Assembly (NCBI GenBank): GCA_963732595.1
Contig: CAVSZZ010000001.1
Coordinates: forward strand, 124,001 to 188,000
DNA length: 64,000 nt
Reading direction: 5' to 3'
DNA from: JAFGXF01 sp963732595
GTDB lineage: Bacteria; Chloroflexota; Anaerolineae; Anaerolineales; Anaerolineaceae
A program made the translations under genes and the position numbers. Shown one piece after another: positions 56,480-64,000 of the stretch. The notes under the pieces are model-generated. The model did not search any database. It saw only the letters and a program-made list of their open reading frames with translations, and was not told the origin of the DNA. Numbering within the stretch: position 1 is the first letter of the stretch; each line of letters starts with the position of its first letter.

Positions 56480-56784
56480 GAACTTCCGTGATAAATGGTG
56501 CGGCAAGCACCCTGAGTACGGGTGCCCCGGCCGCACCCTACGTTAGGTATTCCCGTAGGGTGCGCCTGCACCCCGAAGGGGCGTGGTTTTTGCCCGGGTT
56601 GGAAGCTTGCCCTCATCAATGCCAGTTACACGCTGGTCTGGCCGGCCAAGTGAACGCACCACCTGCAAAAGGTGCGTCGCGTAGCATGTTATGGCGAACC
56701 ACCCGGGTACCAAATGGAAACATCAATCACGATTGCCATATTGACGCACCCTACGGCTCCACCTTACGTTACAATTAGCCTCCG
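56480..56784. repeat. Gap with GCACCCTACG/CGTAGGGTGC palindrome
   Basis: 56530-56566: GCACCCTACG...CGTAGGGTGC hairpin; related halves at 56743-56756 (GACGCACCCTACGG). 56500-56530 GGTGCGGCAAGCACC is another small hairpin. Nothing coding is supported. Confidence 0.65.
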
Positions 56785-58699
56785 ATGAGCAACTCCCTGA
56801 CCCCACCCGAGATCCAATCTCGCCTCGAGCGCATCCTGCTGACCGTTGAGAAACCCGGCCGCTACGTGGGCGGTGAGCTCAATGCGGTCATCAAGGATTG
56901 GGATTCGGTCGAAACGCATGTCGCGCTGATCTTCCCGGACCTGTACGACCTGGGCCTGCCCAACTTAGGGCTGGCCATCCTGTACGATACGCTCAACCAG
57001 CGCGCGGATGCGCTGGCCGAGCGCGCCTATTCGCCCTGGACCGACATGGAAACAGCCATGCGGCGAGCATCAGATCCCGCTGTACTCGCTCGAGTCCAAG
57101 CACGCGCTGGCGGACTTCGATATCCTGGGCATCACGCTGCCCTACGAGACGCTCTTCACCAACACGCTCAACATCCTCGACCTGGCCGGCCTGCCGCTGC
57201 ATTCCGATCAGCGCGATGAATCCCACCCGCTGGTGATCGCCGGCGGGCATGCCTGCTTCAACCCCGAGCCGATGAGCGCCTTCATCGACGCCTTCGTGAT
57301 CGGCGAGGGCGAGGAGGTCATCCACGAGATCGTCGCCGCCCACCAGGCCTGGAAGCGCTCCGGGCAGAAACGGCGCGCGCTTCTGGAAGCGCTGGCCAGC
57401 ATCGCGGGCGTGTACGTGCCCGCGCTGTACGAGGTCAGCTACCATCCCGATGGGACCGTGGCAGAAATTAAACCTCAGATCGTTGGTGCGCGCCTGCCGG
57501 TGGTCAAGCGCATCACCGCCAAACTTCCCCCGCCGGTGACCCGGTTCATCGTGCCGACCATCAATGTGGTGCATAACCGCGTGGCGGTCGAGATCATGCG
57601 CGGCTGCACGCGCGGCTGCCGCTTCTGCCACGCCGGGATGATCACCCGCCCGGTGCGCGAGCGGCCGGTGGCCGAGATCGTGGATGCGGTCGAACAGGCC
57701 GTGGCACAGACCGGCTTCGATGAGGTCGCGCTCATGTCTTTATCTTCCAGCGACTATACGCATATCCTGGAATTGACCGAAACGCTCGGCCAGCGCATGG
57801 CCGGCAAACACCTGACCGTCACGCTGCCTTCCCTGCGCATCGAGAGCTTCTCGGTCGAGCTGATGGAAAAGCTGAAGGAATCCAAACCCGGCGGCGGTTT
57901 CACCCTGGCGCCCGAGGCGGCCAGCGAGCGCATGCGCCGCATCATCAACAAACCCATCGACCAGGCAGCCGTTTTGGAAGCTGCCCGGGCGGTTTACTCG
58001 CACGGCTGGAAGAACCTCAAGCTGTACTTCATGATCGGGCATCCCTCCGAGACGCTGGAGGACGTTCAGGCCATCATCGACCTGTGCTTCCAGGTGGCGG
58101 CCATCGGCAAGAAGGAAGCCGGCGGGCGCGCCAGCGTGCATGCCGGGGTCGGCACCTTCATCCCCAAGCCGCACACCCCCTTCCAGTGGGTCGGGCTGGA
58201 CGCGGTCGAGACCATCCGCGAGAAGGTGGACCTGCTGCGGCGCGGCCTGCGCAGCCCGCGCATCAAGCTGACCTGGAACGACCCCGAGGGCACGCTGCTG
58301 GAAGCCTGGCTGTCGCGCGGCGACCGGCGCCTGGGGGCTGTCATCGAGAGCGCCTGGCGCTCGGGTGCGCGTTTCGACGCCTGGCAGGAGCATTACCGCT
58401 ACGACCTTTGGCTCGATGCTTTCACGCAGGCCGGGCTCGACCCGGATTTCTACAGCCACCGGCAGCGCGGGTTGGACGAGATCCTGCCCTGGGAGGTCGT
58501 CTCGAGCGCCGTGCGCAAGAACTACCTGGCCGAGGAGTACAAACGCTCGCTCAAAGGCGAAGTCCAGGCTGACTGCCGCGAGCAGTGCTACCGCTGCGGC
58601 ATCCTGCCCGAGTTCAACGAGCTGCGCCTGGCCAATCCCGGCGAGTGCTGGGGCTGCCCGGACATCGTAAAAGACCCTCCGACAGAGGTGACGGCATGA
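56785..58699 (+). CDS. TIGR03960-family B12-binding-type radical SAM protein (one frame break)
   Basis: About 637 residues after removing an extra base near 57065. N-terminus TPPEIQSRLERILLTVEKPG RYVGGE, B12-domain-like DILGITLPYETLFTNTLNIL, radical SAM cluster EIMRGCTRGCRFCHAGMITR (CxxxCxxC), SLSSSDYTHILELTE and the C-terminal Cys set CREQCYRCGILPEF with ECWGCPD. The family is almost always next to the DUF2344 gene, as here (4-base overlap). Its reaction is not established. Confidence 0.9.
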
Positions 58700-59326
58700 G
58701 CGAGCCGAATCCGATGCGTGTACGGGTGACGTATGCCAAGCGGGATGCGCTGCGCTACACCGGGCACCTGGACTTGCAACGCGTGTGGGAACGCGTCTTG
58801 AGGCGCAGCGGGCTGCCGATCCTTTACAGCCAGGGCTTCAATCCCCTGCCCAGGCTGCAGCTGGCCGGAGCACTGCCGCTGGGGATCGAGAGCCGCTGCG
58901 AGGTGATGGATTTCTGGCTGGGGGAGCGTCTGGAGCTGATGGCGGTCGCGCAGGCCTTGAAGGCTGCCCTGCCGCCGGGCATGGACATCAGCAACGTCTC
59001 GGAAGTCGACCTGCATGCGCCCGCGCTGGAGACCCAGTTGAAATCGGCCGAATACCTGGTGACATTTCAAGGAACCCATCGACCGGGCCGAGCTGGAAAA
59101 GAAGGTTTCTGATCTTTTGAAGGCTGACAGCCTGCCGCGCGAGCGGCGCGGGAAGGCCTACGACCTGCGCCCGCTGGTCGAGGGGCTGCGGGTCGAGCCG
59201 GATGGGGGGCTGTGGATGAAGCTGGCGATCCGCCCGGGCGCGACCGGAAGGCCGGAGGAAGTTATGTTCGTCTTAGATGCAGCCAGAGTTCAATACTCTT
59301 GCGCCTCGAACGATATCAGATTCTGA
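58696..59326 (+). CDS. TIGR03936/DUF2344 radical SAM-associated protein (frame breaks near the end)
   Basis: MRVRVTYAKRDALRYTGHLD LQRVWERVLRRSGLPILYSQ GFNPLPRLQLAGALPLGIES is the DUF2344 signature. An extra base near 59070 joins it to IDRAELEKKVSDLL...RGKAYDLRPLVEGL. The last part may need one more base near 59295, which would give RVQ(I)LLRLERYQIL instead of the present end RVQYSCASNDIRF, so the exact stop is uncertain. Partner of the radical SAM gene. The composition turns AT-rich right after it. Confidence 0.85.
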
Positions 59327-59355
59327 ATGATACGCTTTGGAAAATAGGGTTACAG

Positions 59356-59722
59356 ATGCCACCACCTTTGAAACTTGAATACACGCCGACCGTTGAAGAG
59401 TTTAAATCAGCAAATAACGAATACAGTAAACTGTCACAGCAAAGTAATGGGAGGATAATAAGTTTTATCATAATATTGGGTGTATCTGTAACGGATTTTA
59501 GCTATCATAACGCTGGTCCACTTATTATTATTCACCCCTGCAGGAACAGCACCCATCCTTCTGATAGGGAATCATGTTTTTCAAAGATTAATACTAATAT
59601 CGTGGGGCTTTTTCATTTTACAAGGTATCCTTTTTATTGGTAAATATTCTATATCCAAAACGCCAGACTATACAACGCATTTTAATAATGATCCGTTACT
59701 CCATGGAACCAAGTATATTTAG
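59356..59722 (+). pseudogene. Broken small membrane protein gene, AT-rich
   Basis: Starts MPPPLKLEYTPTVEEFKSAN in one frame, then the natural continuation shifts to another frame: LAIITLVHLLLFTPAGTAPI and LILISWGFFILQGILFIGKY, two membrane helices, then HFNNDPLLHGTKYI and TAG at 59722. The order (short charged start, two helices, soluble part) resembles YcxB-like proteins, with low certainty. Whether the shift is real decay or sequence error is unknown. Confidence 0.45.
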
Positions 59723-60117
59723 AAAATAATTCTCAAAAGATTACATTCGAAGGAGCATAATGGATTTTAACCGCATATGATTAACGATTATGATTAGCTT
59801 GAAAGTTGACACAGGGCTGAATAGTTATAAACGATTTTACTTTTCGGCTCTATTATGTGTTCTAATCCAAAAACCATCCCCATCTGATGCCTACGAGAGA
59901 CTCGCACAATTTTATTGATCCAACTATGATGGATGTAGCACTCAGGAAGAATTAATCGATCAACTTTTTTGTAATTGCCATATTAAGTATATCTGATGCA
60001 ATTTCCTATTTGATGTATTAATCGTAGATCTATTTTTCAAGCGTTATCAAAAACGAAAATTCCACTTTCACATTAGAAATGCCAATTCTACCGTTAATTT
60101 ATTATCAGTATAATCCT
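59723..60117. other. AT-rich gap with no recognisable gene
   Basis: 395 bases, AT-rich, stop codons in all frames. None of the palindrome families of the GC-rich core is present. It forms the left part of the island that carries the reverse transcriptase. Confidence 0.55.
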
Positions 60118-60354
60118 TTATTGATAGTCTATTATTCTATCATCGTGATCATTATCGTGCAATCTCATTGATGTACCTGAGCGTACCACGCGATAACTCT
60201 CAGGAATCTCATTGTTGGAAAGTGACATCAGCAAAACTAATGATAAAAAGACCAAAAGGAAATTGATTGATAAAAATATCATTAAACCCGATCCTGTAGG
60301 AATTGAATATTCATATCCAGCATCATAGATCATCACCTGATTTGAAAACGACAT
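60118..60354 (-). CDS. Small single-helix membrane protein next to the reverse transcriptase
   Basis: 78 residues: polar start, one strong membrane helix (LMIFLSINFLLVFLSLVLLM), then a polar, Asp/His-rich tail (RLHDNDHDDRIIDYQ). It lies 41 bases downstream of the reverse transcriptase on the same strand, so it could be co-transcribed. No family recognised and no strong ribosome binding site. A membrane effector of an RT-based defence system is possible but purely positional. Confidence 0.4.
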   Translation of the reverse strand: MSFSNQVMIYDAGYEYSIPTGSGLMIFLSINFLLVFLSLVLLMSLSNNEIPESYRVVRSGTSMRLHDNDHDDRIIDYQ

Positions 60355-60395
60355 ATTTGGATACGTTATTGTTTCAGGATACGAGTACAGTATCT

Positions 60396-61993
60396 TTACA
60401 CTAACTTTGATTTATAAAGTGTATTTTGTATTTGAGTCCCATTGATCTCATACGTAATGTTTTTTATTAATCTATTTATATCATCATATTTTTTGTGCTT
60501 AAATAAAAAGGTAAAATACTTTTCCCACAGGTTAAAATTGTATATATATCCGGTTCCAGATAATGTATCAAATAATATTTTGATACTTTTGTCCATTTTT
60601 TCATTTGGTATTTCACCACTATAATGAATCAAATATGAAAGCCACAATGAGAGTTTAAATTTGTCTACCTCTAATTCTTCCATGCTCCGTATTTTATTAG
60701 GAGTATCAGAATACTTTAATTTCCATATATATTTTTCGCACTCATCTAAAACTTCTTTTTCACTCTCGTGTAATTGATAAAATGCACTTGAATTTTCGTA
60801 TATTTGACGCTTAAAGGTATTTATTAATTCTTTTGTATGTTTATGTGAAAAATAAAATAATCGTACTTTTGCCTTTGAGATAAATAAATGATGTGTCGTG
60901 CCAAAAAGATATTTATTGTTTATTCTATATATTGATTCATAATTCTTTTTTTCATTCTCACTATTCTTATCTTCAATATGTACTATAACATCAGCAACAT
61001 CCGAAACAAGTGTTTGTAGTATTTTATTATGGTCCTTTAATTATCAAATTTGTCATCATTTATTGAAAACACCATTAATATATCATCCACATATCTACCA
61101 TAATACTGAGGGTTAATTTTTTCACGAACTGCTTTATCAAATTCTGACAAATACCAATTTGAGATGACTCCAGAAGGGAAGAATCCAATTGGGATCATAG
61201 GATTCTGATCTTCATCAGCCGGCTCATTTTGATTATGAAAAAAGTTTTTTGAGTAAGTAATATATACACGCTCAAGGTAGGCCATTAGAAAAGAATATTC
61301 ACTAAGTTGACCCGAGTCTAAATCATTTGACTTATTATGATCAATATATTTTCTTAATATGTCAAAGTTGATTCGACAGTTATAGAAATAACCCTTAATA
61401 TCGAGTGAAACCATTACAACATTTAATTTGTTATCCAATAATTTCTCAGTAATACGAAGTGCATCATCTCTCCAACTTTCGTATTTTATATAATATGGGT
61501 AATATAAGTAGGGAGTTGGTGATTCCGGTTTATCAGATAAAACTGTTTTTCGAATACGATTACCGAAACATTGATCGTTCAAATTGCGATCTAGTAGACA
61601 ACCAAATTTAATTACCCACATCGCTCCAAGAATATGGCCTTCTACTGGTAAGTCAATAAAATATTGAATCTTTTCTATTTTTTTTTGTGTTTTAGGAGAA
61701 TTACTAATAATTGATGAATTCGTTTGTTTGTCAGTACCTCCCTTTGGAAAACATCTAACTCTGATATTATGAATAATTCCATCAATCAGTTTTTCACGAT
61801 TTTCATCATCAATGATACGGTCAGCCAAATCGTGAAAATAACTGTCATTATCGTTTATTCGATTATTTACTTCAAAGTCTGCTATTCTACGAGCATCTAT
61901 TGTTAAGAATGGGTCAAAATAAGCCGCTGATTTCCACTTTCGGTAAGCAGATTTTAAATCTTTAACAATGACTTCTTTATCAATGTTAATCAT
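60396..61993 (-). CDS. Reverse transcriptase of the unknown-group/abortive-infection type (one frame break)
   Basis: About 531 residues. First part (61993 to about 61040): VMVSLDIKGYFYNCRINFDI (motif A, Asp 198), IGFFPSGVISNWYLSEFDKA (motif B) and YYGRYVDDILMVFS (motif C, YVDD 301-304). A missing T near 61040 shifts the frame; the second part (LKDHNKILQTLVSDVADVIV ... QNTLYKSKLV) is an Asn/Lys-rich helical extension. No maturase or endonuclease domain and no retron-like size, so not a group II intron. Such stand-alone RTs are often antiviral (DRT or Abi types). AT-rich island next to hgcB-side genes; upstream AGGAAA serves the ATG. Confidence 0.82.
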
Positions 61994-62082
61994 TTTATAT
62001 ATTTTCCTAGTATTTATATATTATATAATTGTGTATAAAATTGATGTATTATTATGCACTACATTATAAATCTATATAAATG
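61994..62082 (-). other. AT-rich upstream region of the reverse transcriptase
   Basis: Very AT-rich; contains TATATAAT-like -10 candidates on the minus strand. Some RT defence systems have a structured RNA next to the RT gene; no clear structure is visible here apart from the terminator hairpin that begins at 62083. Confidence 0.35.
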
Positions 62083-62164
62083 AAACCGCTCCATACGGAG
62101 CGGTTCTCGTGATCTACGATTTTCGATTAAAGCAGTTCCCTGGAAACATTGCCACCATTTACGG
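62083..62164 (-). pseudogene. Detached second copy of the DUF3597 gene 3' end and its terminator
   Basis: On the minus strand: VNGGNVSRELL and TAA, 24 bases later the hairpin AACCGCTCC/GGAGCGGTT (62084-62105). The genuine gene end at 62362-62442 has NGGNVPSELL, TAA and the same hairpin with T-run. So coding end, spacer and terminator were all duplicated. Confidence 0.82.
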
Positions 62165-62361
62165 ACACATTTTGAGAGCTCCTCTCCTCCGAAGGACGCG
62201 AGTCGAGCTCGTCTTAATTATCGTATTGACTCGGATAGATAGATTAAATATTCGGAGCCATAGCTTACAACTTTTGTAGATTCGAGCATGATCATCGCAA
62301 GGGATTGCGGGGAGAGGATAGGAGCCCGGCAATCATCTGCATTGGATCTCAACTGGAATAA
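62165..62361. repeat. CCTCTCC/GGAGAGG-type element between the two DUF3597 gene ends
   Basis: About 195 bases. Left border GAGCTCCTCTCCTCC and right border GGGGAGAGGATAGGAG are inverted. Contains inner CGAGTCGAGCTCG palindrome. No gene. Confidence 0.65.
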
Positions 62362-62387
62362 AAAACCGCTCCAAATGGAGCGGTTTT
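62361..62387 (-). terminator. Rho-independent terminator of the DUF3597 gene
   Basis: AAAACCGCTCC/GGAGCGGTTTT with AAAT loop and a T-run on the minus strand, 23 bases after the stop. Confidence 0.85.
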
Positions 62388-62407
62388 TGTTCTATTAATA
62401 ATTTGGA

Positions 62408-62809
62408 TTAAAGCAGTTCGCTTGGAACATTGCCACCGTTGGCGGCGAGCTTCTGCATGACGGTCTTGTGCAGCCAGGTATTCATGGAAGCTGAGTCACC
62501 CATCAGGTTGGCCGGGCAGCCGAGCTCGGTCGCCAGGGCTTTGCGGTTGGTTTGGCTGCTGTCGATCTTGAGAAGTTTAAGCAGGTCGACAATCGAGTGT
62601 TTCCAATCCAGCTTATCGCCTTTCCAGGCCTTGGCCAGACCATCAAGTTTTGCAGCGACATCCACGGCTGAGACGGCGGCACCGGAGGCTGCGGATGTGC
62701 GCGGAATGCTGGTGGCAACCCGCCCCGAGGTGGTCTTGACCACACTACCGGTGGTGCTGGTCTTCTTGCCTAAACCAAGCTTTTCCAATATTGTGCTAAA
62801 AATGCTCAT
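62408..62809 (-). CDS. DUF3597 domain protein
   Basis: 133 residues. N-terminal ~55 residues are low complexity Ser/Thr/Ala; the C-terminal domain LDWKHSIVDLLKLLKIDSSQ TNRKALATELGCPANLMGDS ASMNTWLHKTVMQKLAANGG matches DUF3597, a small helical domain of unknown function. Start 62809 has AGGAGAAAGGG upstream; TATAAT on the minus strand (62869-62864) is a likely -10. The gene's 3' end and terminator are duplicated downstream. Confidence 0.88.
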   Translation of the reverse strand: MSIFSTILEKLGLGKKTSTTGSVVKTTSGRVATSIPRTSAASGAAVSAVDVAAKLDGLAKAWKGDKLDWKHSIVDLLKLLKIDSSQTNRKALATELGCPANLMGDSASMNTWLHKTVMQKLAANGGNVPSELL

Positions 62810-62984
62810 GTGATTCCCTTTCTCCTAGGAGATGAAATTAAGTTGCATAAACAACTTTTATTCATTATATACCCAAAGACATGACTTTAATCATCAGAGT
62901 TTTATTAATATTTACGAGGGGATTATGACAAATGTCAGGTGAGTTATCAAATGGCGCAACACTCTATCAATCCCAAATAATATT

Positions 62985-63015
62985 TGTAGCGGGGCACCGC
63001 TGTGCCCCGCTACGA
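62985..63015. repeat. GCGGGGCA-family palindrome
   Basis: TGTAGCGGGGCACCG with CTGTGCCCCGCTACGA, a nearly perfect hairpin 36 bases after the hgcB stop. It may end the hgcAB transcript, though no T-run follows on the minus strand. Confidence 0.75.
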
Positions 63016-63050
63016 AAATATAGGGTACTTCGGGACAAACCCACCTACCA

Positions 63051-63356
63051 TCAGCAGCAATCACTCGAGCTTTCACCGCAGGTGCAGGCGGCCGGATCAT
63101 CCAGGCGCTTACCGCGCAGGGCGGCCATGAACATGGCTGAGGCGCAACCCACTCCGCTGTCCACCGCGATGGCCATGGGCGGGCAGTTGAGCGCGCACGC
63201 CCCGCATTCCATGCAGGCTTCCTGATTTGCCAGGCGCACTGCCTTGCCATCCGCAGCAAAGACGGCCTGCGGGCAGACATGGATACACATCCCGCAGTTG
63301 ATGCACAGATCGCGGTCGTATCGCAGCGTGTTCAGGGTATATGAATTAAATCTCAT
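63051..63356 (-). CDS. hgcB: Ferredoxin-like mercury-methylation protein HgcB
   Basis: 101 residues with two 4Fe-4S motifs: CINCGMCIHVCP (Cys 18, 21, 24, 28) and CMECGACALNCP (48, 51, 54, 58). After GVGCA (Cys 71) it ends in CTCGESSSDCC with the terminal Cys-Cys pair seen in HgcB. In known methylators HgcB reduces the corrinoid of HgcA and is needed for Hg(II) methylation. Start 63356 overlaps the stop of the upstream gene (ATGA), and that gene reads as HgcA. Intact. Confidence 0.93.
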   Translation of the reverse strand: MRFNSYTLNTLRYDRDLCINCGMCIHVCPQAVFAADGKAVRLANQEACMECGACALNCPPMAIAVDSGVGCASAMFMAALRGKRLDDPAACTCGESSSDCC

Positions 63357-64000
63357 GCTGTCCTTGTCAGTAAGAGGATGCGCAGGGCGATCAACAGGAT
63401 CAAACCCACACCGAACAGGACTGCCATGATGGGGGTGTAAGCGAAGATCTCGGCCTTGACCCCGGTGCGGGAGGTGAAGGTGCTCGCGCCGGTGAAGTTT
63501 AAGGAAATGAAAGCCGTCACCGGCGGCAGCAACACCAGCAGGAGCAGGCCGGTGGCCAGTCGCCACCCAGTCACCTGGTATTTTCATTATCAGAGCCAGG
63601 CTGAATGGCAGTGTGACGGCCAGCCCAAGCAGGAAGCCTTTCGACCGAAAAATCCTTGAAGGGCAGCCAGGGCAGCAGCAGTGGGAACAAGACCACACCG
63701 GCCAGCATGGCCGCCAGGGTGGCCAATGCCGGCAGCTTGCCGGCCAGCGCATAGGCCGCACCGAAAGCCAGCGCCAGCGGTGCCAGCATGCCGACCAGTT
63801 CGACCGGGATCAGGGTTGCCCGGTCCTTCAGGCTGAAGCGCACCAGGCGCATTTCCGGGGATGCCTGGTGGGTCCCGAGGTATTCGGGGAGGTCGGCAGC
63901 CCTTACCGGTCCGTATTCGACCTTGAAGCCGCTGCGCTTGCGCACCTGGTGAGCGGCCACGCCCGGACCTGCCAGCTGCGGCAGGATCAGGGTGCGGTTT
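63353..64000 (-). CDS. hgcA: Corrinoid mercury methyltransferase HgcA, C-terminal part (two frame breaks; 5' end outside window)
   Basis: The visible part starts NRTLILPQLAGPGVAAHQVR and SGFKVEYGPVRAADLPEYLG, the end of the HgcA corrinoid domain, and continues through EMRLVRFSLKDRATLIPVEL to the membrane domain: ALAFGAAYALAGKLPALATL, KGFLLGLAVTLPFSLALIMK, RLATGLLLLVLLPPVTAFIS LNFTGASTFTSRTGVKAEIF and a last helix. The NFTG...TFTS...GVK stretch is typical of HgcA. Extra bases near 63640 and 63580 break the frame. The diagnostic cap-helix motif lies beyond the right edge. HgcA transfers a methyl group to Hg(II). Confidence 0.9.

Noticed and set aside
60396..61993. Retron or group II intron
   Set aside because: No msr/msd-like inverted repeat pair is evident upstream, there is no maturase or HNH domain, and the protein is larger than typical retron RTs with a different N-terminus.

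Overview
The window looks like a chromosomal segment of an anaerobic bacterium of the phylum Chloroflexota, most likely class Anaerolineae. The grounds are the gene mix (2-oxoacid:ferredoxin oxidoreductase, paired radical-SAM/DUF2344 genes, sugar ABC transporter with a GH13 phosphorylase, secreted proteins with a C-terminal FLPMIIK-type tail) and a GC-rich core interrupted by AT-rich islands. No rRNA, tRNA or CRISPR was seen. Many genes are broken by single-base shifts, nearly all +1 and often in short homopolymers. I read this as consensus error of a metagenome assembly rather than mass pseudogenisation, and I give whole-gene coordinates across the shifts. Layout: 1-2070 AT-rich end of an Rhs polymorphic toxin with a nuclease-like tip and a candidate immunity gene. 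2477-5041 ABC-2 exporter. 5314-9034 Fe-S protein, DUF6483-like protein, CPBP protease, membrane protein. 9234-11366 argF and rocD. 12553-17608 secreted seven-repeat protein, a small secreted protein and an M28 lipoprotein peptidase. 18119-19561 pyk. 20059-23616 gntR-korA-korB operon on the minus strand behind a near-consensus promoter. 23765-31347 an AddAB-like helicase/helicase/Fe-S nuclease operon followed by recJ. 32429-36300 two degV genes, lipoprotein, DJ-1/PfpI and metallo-hydrolase genes. 37594-45287 a LacI-controlled sugar locus (ABC importer, uridine-kinase-like gene, GH13 phosphorylase, CE7 esterase). 47173-52962 a FadR-type regulator with glycerol-3-phosphate-related oxidoreductases and an FGGY kinase. 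55688-59326 SDR, radical SAM and DUF2344 genes. 59356-61993 an AT-rich island with a reverse transcriptase. 62408-64000 a DUF3597 protein and hgcB-hgcA, the mercury-methylation pair, with hgcA running off the right edge. The most unusual layer is the intergenic DNA. Three palindromic repeat families fill almost every gap: CATTGCGAG/GGCAATCC; GGGGCGCA or GCGGGGCA; and CCTCTCC/GGAGAGG. Two GIY-YIG nuclease genes each sit exactly between an inverted pair of the first family, and solo pairs and one internally deleted derivative also occur. Two DUF559 nuclease genes sit among the third family. Four unrelated genes (rocD, pyk, recJ, the DUF3597 gene) have their 3' ends duplicated on the far side of such repeat material. 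The rocD copy keeps 23 of 25 residues while 14 codons differ silently. Together this suggests nuclease-linked palindromic elements that settle at gene ends and supply or duplicate the 3' coding end. That reading is inference, set out in the findings.
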